From: Streptomyces sp. NBC_00691
GTDB taxonomy: Bacteria; Actinomycetota; Actinomycetes; Streptomycetales; Streptomycetaceae
Direction: 5' to 3'
DNA length: 64,000 bases
Assembly (NCBI RefSeq): GCF_036226665.1
Contig: NZ_CP109007.1
Span: 2,582,501 to 2,646,500, forward strand
Positions within the stretch are counted from its first letter, which is position 1; every line of letters begins with the position of its first letter. Below, one piece after another: positions 32,391-44,071 of this stretch. The translations under genes and the position numbers were made by a program. The notes beneath the pieces are model-generated. The model was not told the origin of the DNA, made no database searches, and was given only the letters and a program-made list of their open reading frames with translations.

Positions 32391-33131
32391 CTACGCCTTG
32401 GTCTTGTAGCCGCGCCCCCACTGGAGACCCCAGCCGTACAGCCGGTCCAGTTCGGCCTGGAAGCCGTACACGAAGCGCACCTCCCGGCGGACCGTCAGCT
32501 CGCCCTTGGCGTTCTCCACGGAGAAGACCGCGCAGGAGCGGGCCTGCGGGGCGCGCTCGTCGAGCTCGATCTCGATGCGGGGGCCGTTGCTCGGATAGAG
32601 CGTGATCTTGGCGTGCGTGCGGTCGAAGGCCGGCGTCTGGTCGTAGATGTACACGAAGAAGAGCAGACGCTTGATCTCGTCCTTGTGGTCCAGATTGACG
32701 AAGATCGTCTCCCCGGAGGAGCCGCCGAAGCGGTCGTCACCGCTGAGCTTCACGTACGGCGCGCCGTTCAGGTCCCCGAAGAAGCCGCCGAGCGGCTGCA
32801 CCACGCCCTTGCTGCCGTCGGCCAGCTCGTAGAGGCAGCCCAGGTCCAGGTCGACGTTGACCATGCCCTGGGTGTGCGCCTGGACGACCTCGGGCTTGAA
32901 GAGCTGCGCCGGGTTGCGGAGCAGCCGGCCGCTCTGCCGGGAACGTCCTTCGAGGTCGGAGGTCCGCATCCGCCAGGAGAGGTTCACCCGGAGGTTGCCG
33001 GTGGCGGCGCCCTGTTTCGTGAGCGAGACGGACGGGCGCCGTTTCGTCAGATCGATCGTGTTCGACGCGGCGCTGCCCGAGTCGAACTGCGTCGCCGTCC
33101 TCCCCGGAAAAAGGTTGTCCCAGAAGGCCAT
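32391..33131 (-). CDS. TerA-like tellurium resistance protein
   Basis: 246 residues starting MAFWDNLFPGRTATQFDSGSA (ATG 33131). The sequence NTIDLTKRRPSVSLTKQGAATGNLRVNLSWRM and the later LYELADGSKGVVQPLGGFFGDLN, FVYIYDQTPAFDRTHA, VRREVRFVYGFQAELDRLYGWGLQWGRGYK match the conserved TerA-type (TerD superfamily) protein in the Streptomyces Ter cluster. Predicted cytoplasmic Ca2+-binding stress protein. Ends 54 bp from the convergent TerD-domain gene. Confidence 0.85.
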   Translation of the reverse strand: MAFWDNLFPGRTATQFDSGSAASNTIDLTKRRPSVSLTKQGAATGNLRVNLSWRMRTSDLEGRSRQSGRLLRNPAQLFKPEVVQAHTQGMVNVDLDLGCLYELADGSKGVVQPLGGFFGDLNGAPYVKLSGDDRFGGSSGETIFVNLDHKDEIKRLLFFVYIYDQTPAFDRTHAKITLYPSNGPRIEIELDERAPQARSCAVFSVENAKGELTVRREVRFVYGFQAELDRLYGWGLQWGRGYKTKA

Positions 33132-33279
33132 GACGCCTTCACCCCCCACTGATCGCCGAACCGCTGTCCACCGGAACCGCTGATCACCGACTCCGCTGAT
33201 CACCGGCACCGCACATGCCTGCGGGGCGGCCGGGTGCACCGGCCGCCCCGCAGAGAAGCGTTCCTCATTGCCGGGGGTG

Positions 33280-34440
33280 TCACACCCCGGTGGACACCTC
33301 TGTCTTGTCCCCGGCGGGACCCGACCCGCCCTCGGCCGCCGCGAGCGCCTTGTTGCGCCGTACGGAGGACCAGAAGGACCAGGCGATCAGGGCGACACCG
33401 ATCAGTCCGGTGACGACCTCGGGGATCTGGTAGCGGATGGAGACCATGAGGATCATGGCCAGCGCGCCGATCGCGTAGTGCGCGCCGTGCTCCAGGTAGA
33501 CGTAGTCGTCGAGGGTGCCCTGGCGGACCAGGTAGACCGTCAGCGAACGGACGTACATGGCGCCGACGCCGAGGCCGAGCGCCATCAGGACGATGTCGTT
33601 GGTGATGGCGAAGGCGCCGATGACACCGTCGAACGAGAAGGAGGCGTCCAGGACCTCCAGGTAGAGGAACATGAAGAAGGCGGCCTTGCCGGCCAGCTGG
33701 ACGACGCCGACCTTCTTGCCGCTGCGCTTGGCCTCCTCCTCGGCCTCGTGCTCGCGCTCCTCCTCTTCCTCCAGCTTGTTCTCGAAGTACCCGGAGAGAC
33801 CGCCGACGACGAGGTACGTGATGAGGCCGAAGACGCCGGAGAGCAGGACGGTCGAGGTCTTGTCGACGTGCGCGCCGCCGTGCTGGTGGGCCTGGGCCGC
33901 GAAGGTCATGGCGCTGACGGCCAGGACGACCAGGGCGATGCAGACCGACAGCATGTCGACCTTGCCGAGCTTGGCCAGCGGGCGCTCCAGCCAGCCGAGC
34001 CACTTGATGTCGCGGTCCTCGAAGATGAAGTCGAGGAAGATCATCAGCAGGAACATCCCGCCGAAGGCGGCGATGGACGGGTGGGCGTCGGTGACGAGCT
34101 GCTCGTAGCGCTCGGCGTCGTTGAGTGCGAGATCGACGGCCTCGATGGGGCCGATCTTGGCACTGATCGCCACGATCACGACGGGGAAGACCAGCCGCAT
34201 GCCGAAGACGGCGATGAGCACACCGACGGTGAGGAAGATCTTCTGCCAGAAGGCATTCATCTTCTTCAGGATTCCGGCGTTGACCACTGCATTGTCGAAG
34301 GACAGCGAGATCTCGAGGACACACAGGATCGCGACGATCCCGAACGCCTCCCACCCCCCGTAGAGCACCGCCGCGACCAGGCCGAGCGCCGTGATGGCGA
34401 ACGACCAGCCGAAGGTTTTCAGAACCACTGTTTGCCCCAT
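33280..34440 (-). CDS. DUF475 / TerC-type integral membrane protein
   Basis: 386 residues with about nine hydrophobic segments. Characteristic TerC/Alx signatures are LCVLEISLSFDNAVVNAGI near the N-terminus and FLYLEVLDASFSFDGVIGAFAITNDIV in the second half, both with acidic residues inside membrane helices. A large charged loop (EEEEEREHEAEEEAKRSGKK, about residues 224-243) and a His-containing extracytoplasmic loop (AQAHQHGGAHVD) separate the halves. TerC proteins work with TerD at the inner face of the membrane in metal/oxidant stress and Mn2+ export. Next downstream of the two terD genes. Confidence 0.87.
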   Translation of the reverse strand: MGQTVVLKTFGWSFAITALGLVAAVLYGGWEAFGIVAILCVLEISLSFDNAVVNAGILKKMNAFWQKIFLTVGVLIAVFGMRLVFPVVIVAISAKIGPIEAVDLALNDAERYEQLVTDAHPSIAAFGGMFLLMIFLDFIFEDRDIKWLGWLERPLAKLGKVDMLSVCIALVVLAVSAMTFAAQAHQHGGAHVDKTSTVLLSGVFGLITYLVVGGLSGYFENKLEEEEEREHEAEEEAKRSGKKVGVVQLAGKAAFFMFLYLEVLDASFSFDGVIGAFAITNDIVLMALGLGVGAMYVRSLTVYLVRQGTLDDYVYLEHGAHYAIGALAMILMVSIRYQIPEVVTGLIGVALIAWSFWSSVRRNKALAAAEGGSGPAGDKTEVSTGV

Positions 34441-34456
34441 CGTGAATTACACGGCT

Positions 34457-35032
34457 TTACGAAACGTTGACCCCGAAGTCTAGAGCGATGCCCCTCAGCC
34501 CCGACGCGTACCCCTGACCGACCGCGCGGAACTTCCATTCGCCGTTGTACCGGTAGAGCTCGCCGAAGATCATCGCGGTCTCGGTGGAGGCGTCCTCGGA
34601 GAGGTCGTACCGCGCGAGTTCCTGGCCGTCCATCTGGTTCACGACGCGGATGAACGCGTTGCTGACCTGGCCGAAGCTCTGGCTGCGGTTGTCGGCGTCA
34701 TGGATCGACACCGGGAAGACGATCTTGTCGCAGTGGGCCGGCACCTTGGAGAGGTCCACGATCAGGGACTCGTCGTCCCCGTCGCCCTCTCCGGTCAGGT
34801 TGTCGCCGGTGTGCTCGACCGAGCCCTCGGGGCTGCGCAGCTGGTTGTAGAACACGAAGTACTCGTCCCCGAGCACCCGTCCGGCCTGGCACAGCAGCGC
34901 GCTGGCATCGAGGTCGAAGGGGGCTCCGGTGGTGGAGCGCGCGTCCCAGCCGAGCCCTACGAGGACCTGGGTGAGGTTGGGTGCGGCCTTGGAGAGGGAG
35001 ACATTGCCTCCCTTGGCGAGCGTGACGCCCAT
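34457..35032 (-). CDS. terD: TerD family protein, copy 1
   Basis: 191-residue TerD protein. The start [15 protein letters not shown] is the family N-terminus; GGAGG lies ten bases before the ATG. Ca2+-binding acidic positions are in FDLDASALL and [10 protein letters not shown], with the signature [25 protein letters not shown] at the C-terminus. It is a paralogue of the next gene, with large runs identical, pointing to tandem duplication. Role: cytoplasmic Ca2+-dependent stress/tellurite-response protein near the membrane. Confidence 0.93.
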   Translation of the reverse strand: MGVTLAKGGNVSLSKAAPNLTQVLVGLGWDARSTTGAPFDLDASALLCQAGRVLGDEYFVFYNQLRSPEGSVEHTGDNLTGEGDGDDESLIVDLSKVPAHCDKIVFPVSIHDADNRSQSFGQVSNAFIRVVNQMDGQELARYDLSEDASTETAMIFGELYRYNGEWKFRAVGQGYASGLRGIALDFGVNVS

Positions 35033-35114
35033 GATTCTTTTCCTCCCCGGTGGTGATGAGGCACGTCCGGCGCCGCACGGGATGTGCGGCGCCGGACGGT
35101 TGGAACGGTTCGGC

Positions 35115-35690
35115 TCAGACGTTGACGCCGAAGTCCTGCGCGATACCGCGCAGGCCCGAGGCGTAGCCCTGGCCGACGGCGCGGAACTTCCACTCGTCGC
35201 CGTTGCGGTACAGCTCGCCGAAGACCATGGCGGTCTCGGTCGAGGCGTCCTCGGAGAGGTCGTACCGGGCGATCTCGGCACCGCCGGCCTGGTTCACGAC
35301 GCGGATGAACGCGTTGCGCACCTGGCCGAAGGACTGCTGGCGGTTCTCGGCGTCGTAGATCGACACCGGGAAGACGATCTTGGCGACATCGGCCGGCACG
35401 GTGGCCAGGCTGACCTTGACCTGCTCGTCGTCGCCCTCGCCCTCACCGGTGAGGTTGTCACCGGTGTGCTCGACGGAGCCGTCGGCGCTCTTCAGGTTGT
35501 TGAAGAACACGAAGTCCTGGTCGTTGCGGACCTTGCCCTCCGCGCTCACCAGGATGGCGCTGGCGTCGAGGTCGAAGTCCGTACCGGTGGTGGTGCGGAC
35601 GTCCCAGCCCAGACCGACGGTCACGGCGGTGAGGCCAGGGGCCTCCTTGGTCAGCGAGACGTTGCCGCCCTTGCTGAGGCTGACTCCCAC
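35115..35690 (-). CDS. terD: TerD family protein, copy 2
   Basis: 191 residues from the GTG at 35690, which has GGAGG five bases upstream and gives exactly the length of copy 1. An ATG at 35702 lies before the Shine-Dalgarno and is unlikely. Contains [38 protein letters not shown] and [23 protein letters not shown]. Likely the first gene of an operon terD-terD-DUF475. Confidence 0.93.
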   Translation of the reverse strand: MGVSLSKGGNVSLTKEAPGLTAVTVGLGWDVRTTTGTDFDLDASAILVSAEGKVRNDQDFVFFNNLKSADGSVEHTGDNLTGEGEGDDEQVKVSLATVPADVAKIVFPVSIYDAENRQQSFGQVRNAFIRVVNQAGGAEIARYDLSEDASTETAMVFGELYRNGDEWKFRAVGQGYASGLRGIAQDFGVNV

Positions 35691-35883
35691 GAGTCCCTCC
35701 ATGTGGTTTCCAGGGGCAGCGCCCCCAGTCGTGCGTTGGCATCGGATCAACGAGTGGATCCTAGTGACGGGTTCCCGCTCGAAACAGTCGATTCGCCCGG
35801 TGAATCCAGGTGTCGGGTGCCGGGCGACGCCCGGAAGGTGCCCAAAGGGCACCCGGTCGCGTCGCGGACGGCTCCCGGCGAGG

Positions 35884-36342
35884 TCAGATCGCGTCGAGGG
35901 CCTTGACGTACTCCCCGAGGTCGCGCGCGTCCGGCAGGGCGTTCACCACGGTCCAGCGGACGACGCCCTCCTTGTCGATGATGAAGGTGCCGCGCACCGC
36001 GCAGCCCTTCTCCTCGTCGAACACACCGTAGGCACGGGAGGCCTCGCCGTGCTTCCAGAAGTCGGAGAGCAGCGGGTACTCCAGGGATTCCTGCTCGGCG
36101 AAGACGCGCAGGGTGTGGATGGAGTCGTTGGAGACGGCGAGGAGCTGGGTGTCGTCGTTGACGAACGTCGCCAGGTGGTCGCGGAGCTCGCCGAGCTCAC
36201 CCGCGCAGACGCCGGTGAAGGCGAAGGGGTAGAAGAGCAGCACCACGTTCTTCTCGCCGCGGAAGTCGGAGAGCCGGACGGTGCGCCCGTGGTTGTCCTT
36301 GAGCGCGAAATCCGGGGCCTCGGTGCCGACCTCGATCGCCAT
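35884..36342 (-). CDS. ahpE: Peroxiredoxin, AhpE type (1-Cys)
   Basis: 152-residue thiol peroxidase. Peroxidatic Cys46 lies in the catalytic motif [13 protein letters not shown]. The helix after it (GELGELRD) has no resolving Cys, which, with length, places it in the one-Cys AhpE group of actinobacteria rather than BCP. It reduces alkyl hydroperoxides and peroxynitrite. A second Cys (KGCAVRG, Cys113) is present but not at a resolving position. Monocistronic. It fits the oxidative-stress theme of the adjacent Ter genes. Confidence 0.88.
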   Translation of the reverse strand: MAIEVGTEAPDFALKDNHGRTVRLSDFRGEKNVVLLFYPFAFTGVCAGELGELRDHLATFVNDDTQLLAVSNDSIHTLRVFAEQESLEYPLLSDFWKHGEASRAYGVFDEEKGCAVRGTFIIDKEGVVRWTVVNALPDARDLGEYVKALDAI

Positions 36343-36460
36343 CGCGTACGCATCCCTTCGGCAAAGCCCTGACCTTGGGCCGAATCGGTGAACCCCACCC
36401 TACGGCCTGTCCGCCCGAGCCTCCGCGAGGCCCGGCGGCCGGGCGGGCGCGGGCGCGCGA

Positions 36461-36490
36461 AAGCCCCCGCCGGAGGACCGGCGGGGGCTT
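36461..36490. terminator. Terminator after DUF3052
   Basis: Perfect 13-bp stem AAGCCCCCGCCGG/CCGGCGGGGGCTT with AGGA loop, 16 bp past the DUF3052 stop on the minus strand and also correctly placed for the opposite strand. Confidence 0.8.
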
Positions 36491-36505
36491 CTTTCAGCGT
36501 GGTGA

Positions 36506-36928
36506 TCAGCGCTTGGGGGCGGTCAGGCGGGTGCCCGTCCAGTCCTTGGCGATGCTGATGCTCTTGGTCTGGGAGAGACCAGCTGTCTGCGCGGCATCGT
36601 TGATGTCGCTCGGCTCGATGTAGCCGTCGCGGCCGGTCTTCGGCGTCAGCAGCCAGATGGTGCCGCCGTCCTCCAGAAGACCGATGGCGTCCACCAGGGC
36701 GTCGGTGAGATCGCCGTCGTCGTCGCGGAACCAGAGCACCACGGCGTCAGCGACGTCGTCGTACTCCTCGTCCACGAGCTCTGCCCCGATGATGGACTCG
36801 ATGCCTTCACGGAGATCCTGGTCGACGTCGTCGTCGTAGCCGATCTCCTGGACCACCTGTCCGGGCTCGAACCCCAGCCTGCCGGCCGGGTTGGTCCGCT
36901 CCTCCGCGTGGTCCGCGGTCGCGCTCAC
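36506..36928 (-). CDS. DUF3052 family protein
   Basis: 140 residues from GTG 36928 (AGGAGG seven bases upstream), starting VSATADHAEERTNPAGRLGFEPGQVVQEIGYDDDVDQDLREGIE. The protein is acidic with the conserved DUF3052 body (ADAVVLWFRDDDGDLTDALVDA...GGTIWLLTPKTGRDGYIEPSDINDAAQTAGLSQTKS). It is regularly encoded divergently from aceE in Streptomyces. Function unknown; its Rossmann-like pattern suggests a small-molecule or protein-interaction role. Confidence 0.88.
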   Translation of the reverse strand: MSATADHAEERTNPAGRLGFEPGQVVQEIGYDDDVDQDLREGIESIIGAELVDEEYDDVADAVVLWFRDDDGDLTDALVDAIGLLEDGGTIWLLTPKTGRDGYIEPSDINDAAQTAGLSQTKSISIAKDWTGTRLTAPKR

Positions 36929-37345
36929 GGCTTGCCTCCTGCTCATTCGGTAAATGCTTGGGCCGCACGTGGGCGCGCGGCGCTGGCCGTAGTCCACACG
37001 TGCCGGGGTGGATCGCGCAAGTACCCGGCCGCGGAGACCGCCGAAACGGTGACGTTTGGGGCCGTCTCGCCGCAACTTCCGGCACTGCAGGGACCCCGCT
37101 CCGTGATCAGGCACACACGATTCATCCTGGTTTAAGGGCTTCTGAGGTTTCAGTCTGCCGAACGCCCGGACGAAACGCATGCGCGGGTTGAGCGTAAGGT
37201 TGCGATTTGACCGCACCCAGACACGTGGAGGACACCGCTGGGGGTTACCCCTCGGTAAATGTGACGTCTGGCGCACACGGGGTACACGATGGACATCCCG
37301 ACCACTTCGTGGCCTCGTGGGCACCACCGAAAGCGAAGGAAGAGC
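36929..37345. other. Divergent promoter region of DUF3052 and aceE
   Basis: 417 bp without a gene. It contains a 10-bp direct repeat TCGGTAAATG at 36947-36956 and 37252-37261, near both gene starts, and a GGGGT-T-ACCCC dyad at 37241-37251. A TTGAGC (37188) and TTTGACC (37207) are -35-like, but no clear -10 is visible. Nothing else is recognised. Confidence 0.5.
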
Positions 37346-40078
<2,733 letters not shown>

Positions 40079-40179
40079 TCCGGTAGCCCCCGGGCGGCTC
40101 TCCGGTAGCACGGCGCACCTGGTGAGGGGCGGTGGGACCTCGGTCTCGCCGCCCTTCGGCGTTCTCTACGATTCCCCGC

Positions 40180-40947
40180 ATGAGGGATCGCTGGGAAGAA
40201 CGCACGCAGGTACCGCTGCTGGTGCTGGCCGTGGCGTTCGGCGCCGCCTACGCCGTGCCGATCGTGGCTCCCGGCGCCGCGCCCTGGGTGCACCGGCTGT
40301 GCACCCATGTCGAGTGGACCGTCTGGGCGGCCTTCGCCCTCGACTATCTGGTCCGGCTGGCCCTCGCCCCGGCCCGCTGGGCCTTCGTCCGCTCCCACCC
40401 CCTCGATCTGCTCGCGGTCCTGCTGCCGATGGTGCAGCCGCTGCGGCTGCTGCGGGTCGTCTCCACCCTCCTCCTGGTGGGCCGACGGGCCCGGATGGCC
40501 CCGCAGATAACGCTCACCACCTATGTGGCGGGCGCGGTCGTCGGGCTGATGATGTTCGGCTCGCTGGCCGTGCTGCATGTCGAACGGGACGCCCCCCACG
40601 GGAACATCAAGACGCTCGGGGACGCCGTCTGGTGGTCGTTCACCACGATGACCACGGTCGGCTACGGCGACCACGCCCCCACGACGGGTCTCGGCCGGGT
40701 CCTCGCGGTGGGTCTGATGCTCTCGGGCATCGCCCTGCTCGGTGTCGTCACCGCCAACATCGCGGCCTGGTTCATCTCCCGCTTCGACCGCGACGACGCG
40801 GTGGAGCGCCGCCAGACCGAGCTGCTGGAGGCGCTGACCCGGGAGGTCCGCGAACTGCGGGCGGAGGTCGCCCGGCTGTCGGTGCCGACGGGGGCTCCCG
40901 GGCCGGAGCCCCAGGACGTCCCCGCGCCTACCGCTCCCAGATCTTGA
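40180..40947 (+). CDS. Voltage-gated-type potassium channel
   Basis: 255 residues. The hydrophobic segments give a voltage-sensor-like N-terminal half (residues about 10-100; S4-like LRLLRVVSTLLLVGRRARM) and a pore domain with the K+ selectivity filter TTVGYGD (about 165-171) between S5 and S6 (GLMLSGIALLGVVTANIAAWFI). A C-terminal coiled coil (ERRQTELLEALTREVRELRAEVARL) probably tetramerises the channel. ATG 40180 opens directly before the first helix. Overlaps the convergent I36 gene by 20 bp. Confidence 0.87.
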   Translation: MRDRWEERTQVPLLVLAVAFGAAYAVPIVAPGAAPWVHRLCTHVEWTVWAAFALDYLVRLALAPARWAFVRSHPLDLLAVLLPMVQPLRLLRVVSTLLLVGRRARMAPQITLTTYVAGAVVGLMMFGSLAVLHVERDAPHGNIKTLGDAVWWSFTTMTTVGYGDHAPTTGLGRVLAVGLMLSGIALLGVVTANIAAWFISRFDRDDAVERRQTELLEALTREVRELRAEVARLSVPTGAPGPEPQDVPAPTAPRS

Positions 40948-41497
40948 ACGCCCTGACCTCGTAGGGCGTCTGCGGCACCCAGGTCCCCCGCCCCGGATAG
41001 GTCTCGAACTCCCCGGTCTCCGCGCACTCGGCGGACTGGTACGTGGTGACCGGTCGTCCCGTGCGGTTGGCGAGGGACTGGGCCGAGGTGCCCGGTGGCA
41101 GCGCGACGCAGCTCTCGATGTCGGTCGTGGCCAGCTCGTGGCTCTGCGCCCGGCCCTTGAAGTCGGGCTTGGACCAGAGGCAGAGCCGCCCCGGCCCACA
41201 GGCCCCGAGCGCGGTCCCCGCCGCTACGGCCGCCGCTGGGGACGCCCCGTGCGGTGCGGCTCCCGCCGGTGCGCCTGCCGCGGGGCTCGCCCCCGACGGC
41301 GCGGCCGCCGGTGATGTGGCCGCCGAAGATGTGGCCGCTGATGATGTGGCCGCCGAAGATGTGGCCGCCGAAGATGTGGCCGCCGATGATGTGGCCACGG
41401 ACGGTGCGGCCCCTGACGGTGCGGCTGTCGCCGGGACGGCGAGGAAGGCGGTCAGGACGGCCGCGACGACGAGCGCGGTCTTCGGATACACGTACAT
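40928..41497 (-). CDS. Secreted peptidase inhibitor family I36-like protein
   Basis: 189 residues. Signal peptide MYVYPKTALVVAAVLTAFLAVPATA, then a long Ala/Ser/Thr-rich linker with six copies of (S/T/A)SSAAT encoded by a 15-bp tandem repeat. The C-terminal domain is GPGRLCLWSKPDFKGRAQSHELAT...SCVALPPGTSAQSLANRTGRPVTTYQSAEC, a beta-gamma-crystallin-like fold of Streptomyces metalloproteinase inhibitors. ATG 41497 is preferred to GTG 41521. Secreted. Inhibitory target not known. Confidence 0.8.
   Translation of the reverse strand: MYVYPKTALVVAAVLTAFLAVPATAAPSGAAPSVATSSAATSSAATSSAATSSAATSSAATSPAAAPSGASPAAGAPAGAAPHGASPAAAVAAGTALGACGPGRLCLWSKPDFKGRAQSHELATTDIESCVALPPGTSAQSLANRTGRPVTTYQSAECAETGEFETYPGRGTWVPQTPYEVRAFKIWER
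41313..41402. repeat. Six 15-bp tandem repeats in the I36-like gene
   Basis: Units of GATGTGGCCGCCGAA and close variants, six in a row, encoding the repeated SSAAT/TSSAA linker on the minus strand. In-frame and liable to expand or contract. Confidence 0.88.
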
Positions 41498-41566
41498 GCT
41501 GATGAACCCCCGTTTGGTCACTCTCCGTAATCAAAAGCATGGCCGAGGTCACCCCGAGACGGAAGA

Positions 41567-41603
41567 GGGGCCGCCCCCGTTCACGCGAACGGGTGACGGC
41601 CCC
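41567..41603. terminator. Hairpin downstream of the MFS gene
   Basis: Two-part stem: GGGGCCG pairs with 41597-41603, and the inner CCCGTTC (41576-41582) pairs with GAACGGG (41587-41593). It lies between the MFS stop and the start of the I36-like gene, so it should stop MFS transcription. Confidence 0.7.
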
Positions 41604-41638
41604 CTACGGGAACCCCGCGGACGGGAACCCCGCGGACG

Positions 41639-43261
41639 TCAGATGTGACCGCCCATGCCGCCCGCCTCCGCGTTCTCGCCGCGCTTGGTGAGCGTGGCGA
41701 CGAGGGCCGCGACCACGGCGACGACACCGGCGACGGTGAAGGCCAGGCCCATGCCGTCGAGGAAGGTGTCGTGGATGACGCCGGAGATCTTCTGGAAGAG
41801 ATCGGGGGTCATCCCCGGCGCCTGGGCGAGCTCCGGCGGGGCCATGCCGAACTCGGCGGCCTGCTCCAGCTGCGGGTTGACCGGGACCGGGATGCCGGCG
41901 TCCTTCCAGTTGCCCTCGAACGCGCCGGAGACCTTGGAGGACATGACGGCGCCGAGCACCGCCGTCCCGAGCGCACCGCCGACCTGCATCGCGGCCTGCT
42001 GGAGGCCGCCGGCCACGCCGGAGAGCTCCAGCGGCGCGTTGCCGACGATGACCTCGGTGGCGCCGACCATGACCGGGGCGAGCCCGAGGCCGAGCAGGGC
42101 GAACCAGAGGGACATCACGAAGGTGCCGGTGCCGGCCGAGAGCGTGATCATGCCGAACATCGCGACGGCGGTGCAGACCATGCCGCCGACCAGCGGCACC
42201 CGCGGGCCGAACTTGGTGATCAGCGCGCCCGCGAGCGGCGAGGAGACGATCATCATCGCGGTCAGCGGCAGGAGGTGCAGACCGCTGTCGACCGGGCTGA
42301 GCCCCTTCACGCCCTGGAGGTAGAAGGTCACGAAGAACAGGCCGCCCATGAAGGCGAAGGCCATCAGGACCATCAGCACCACACCGGCCGAGAGCGGCAC
42401 GGAGCGGAACATGGCCAGCGGGATGAGCGGCTCCTTGACCTTGGTCTCCCAGAAGGCGAAGACCGCGAAGAGCAGCACGGCGCCGAGCAGGCCGCCCCAC
42501 GTCTTGCCGCTCGACCAGCCCCAGGACTCGCCGGCCTTGATGAGGCTCCAGACGAGGGAGGCCATGGCGCCGGAGAGCAGCAGGATGCCGAGGATGTCGA
42601 AGGAGCGCGGCGCGTTCTCCGCGCGGTGGTCCTTGAGGATGACCAGGCCGAGGACGAGCGCGACGATGCCGACCGGCACGTTGATGAAGAAGACGGACTG
42701 CCAGCTGACGTGCTCGACGAGCAGGCCGCCGACGATCGGGCCGCCCGCGGTGGACGCGCCGATGACCATGCCCCAGATGCCGATGGCCATGTTCAGCTTC
42801 TCGGCGGGGAAGGTGGCGCGCAGCAGGCCGAGCGCGGCCGGCATGAGCAGGGCGCCGAAGAGGCCCTGGAGGACGCGGAAGGCGATCACGGCCCCGATGG
42901 AGTCGGAGAGGCCGATGGCACCGGAGGCGAGGGCGAAGCCGGCGATGCCGATGAGGAAGGTCTGCCGGTGGCCGAAGCGGTCACCGAGCTTGCCGGCGGT
43001 GATCAGGGCGACGGCGAGCGCGAGCAGATAGCCGTTGGTGATCCACTGGACCTGGGCGAGGGAGGCGCCGAGGTCGGTCTTGATGGCGGGGTTGGCGATG
43101 GCGACGATCGTGCCGTCGAGCGCGACCATCATCACGCCGACCGCGACTCCGAACAGCGTCAACCACGGATGGCCACGCAGTCCCTTCGCCGGGGCCGGTG
43201 CGGGTTCCCGGGCGTCCCCCTGACCCTGCGGGGCCTTTTCCACGGTGATCTGACTAGTCAT
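41639..43261 (-). CDS. MFS multidrug efflux transporter, DHA2 (EmrB/QacA) type
   Basis: 540-residue, 14-helix drug:H+ antiporter. Signatures are motif LDGTIVAIANPAIKTDLGAS at helix 1, GKLGDRFGHRQTFLIGIAGFALAS (motif A), and VLQGLFGALLMPAALGLLRATF (motif C region), then the central loop PRSFDILGILLLSG of DHA2 proteins. Start at ATG 43261 (MTSQITVEKAP); ten upstream in-frame codons are not conserved in character. It diverges from a TetR regulator across an operator, the usual efflux-pump/repressor pairing. Substrate unknown. Confidence 0.9.
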   Translation of the reverse strand: MTSQITVEKAPQGQGDAREPAPAPAKGLRGHPWLTLFGVAVGVMMVALDGTIVAIANPAIKTDLGASLAQVQWITNGYLLALAVALITAGKLGDRFGHRQTFLIGIAGFALASGAIGLSDSIGAVIAFRVLQGLFGALLMPAALGLLRATFPAEKLNMAIGIWGMVIGASTAGGPIVGGLLVEHVSWQSVFFINVPVGIVALVLGLVILKDHRAENAPRSFDILGILLLSGAMASLVWSLIKAGESWGWSSGKTWGGLLGAVLLFAVFAFWETKVKEPLIPLAMFRSVPLSAGVVLMVLMAFAFMGGLFFVTFYLQGVKGLSPVDSGLHLLPLTAMMIVSSPLAGALITKFGPRVPLVGGMVCTAVAMFGMITLSAGTGTFVMSLWFALLGLGLAPVMVGATEVIVGNAPLELSGVAGGLQQAAMQVGGALGTAVLGAVMSSKVSGAFEGNWKDAGIPVPVNPQLEQAAEFGMAPPELAQAPGMTPDLFQKISGVIHDTFLDGMGLAFTVAGVVAVVAALVATLTKRGENAEAGGMGGHI

Positions 43262-43273
43262 GCGAACGAGGCT

Positions 43274-43321
43274 AGTGACAGTCACTGACAATTGACAAAG
43301 CGATTCAGGCGCCGGTAACTG
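43274..43321. promoter_or_regulatory. TetR/MFS divergent promoter with operator
   Basis: AGTGAC-A-GTCACT dyad at 43274-43286, a second half-like ACTGTCAC at 43318-43325, and a tetR promoter with -35 TTGACA (43292-43297), an 18-bp spacer and -10 TAACTG (43316-43321). The dyad lies 13 bp from the MFS start, well placed for repression by the TetR protein. Confidence 0.65.
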
Positions 43322-43378
43322 TCACGTAGCTCACAGGTACGCTGAGCTGGACGAAATGCCTGAAAAGAGGACCCAGAC

Positions 43379-44014
43379 GTGACCCTGCCCGGTCTGCGCG
43401 AGCGGAAGAAGCAACGTACGCGCGAGGCGCTGGTCAAGGTGGCGCTCGAGCTCTTCACCACGCACGGCTACGAGCGGACGACCGTCGACGAGATCGTCGA
43501 CACGGTCGAGGTCTCCCAGCGCACGTTCTTCCGCTACTTCTCCTCCAAGGAGGAGGTCGCCTTCGCCGTCCAGCAGATGGTGGAGGAGCGTTTCGTCGAG
43601 GCCCTGCGGCGACGGCCCCCCGGCGAGCCCCCCTTCGACGCGATGCGCAACGCCGTGCTCTCCGGCTGGGACACCATCGGCGACGCCATCACCGAGGTCG
43701 TACCGCTGGACCTGTACCTGCGCACCTTCCAGATGATCGAGTCGACGCCCGCGCTGCTCGCCGTCCATCTGCGCCGCTCGACCGAGATGGAGGAGACCCT
43801 CGCCCGGATCATCGCCGAGCGGGAGGGCCTCGACGTCGACGCGGACCCGCGCCCGCGGATCGCGGTGGCGGCGTTCAGCGGTGTGATGCGTGTGACAGGA
43901 CAGATGTGGGGCCGGGGTGCGGATCAGAGCCTGGAGGCCATCCGCGCCCTGACAGAGCGGTATCTGGACCACCTGGGACCGGCTCTCGCCCCCCGCTGGC
44001 GCGACCGGACGTAG
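43379..44014 (+). CDS. TetR/AcrR-family repressor
   Basis: 211 residues from GTG 43379 with GAGGA eight bases upstream. The N-terminal HTH (KKQRTREALVKVALELFTTHGYERTTVDEIVDTVEVSQRTFFRYFSSKEEVAF) is complete; the C-terminal TetR ligand domain follows. Its place beside the divergent MFS gene and dyad argues that it represses the pump and responds to a pump substrate. Confidence 0.92.
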   Translation: MTLPGLRERKKQRTREALVKVALELFTTHGYERTTVDEIVDTVEVSQRTFFRYFSSKEEVAFAVQQMVEERFVEALRRRPPGEPPFDAMRNAVLSGWDTIGDAITEVVPLDLYLRTFQMIESTPALLAVHLRRSTEMEETLARIIAEREGLDVDADPRPRIAVAAFSGVMRVTGQMWGRGADQSLEAIRALTERYLDHLGPALAPRWRDRT

Positions 44015-44071
44015 CGCTGCGCCGCCGGCGGCGGCGGGATCGTTCACCCGCGCCCCGTAGGGTGGCCGCCC

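Noticed and set aside
41313..41402. CRISPR-like array
   Set aside because: The 15-bp units are contiguous with no spacers and encode an in-frame Ala/Ser/Thr linker.
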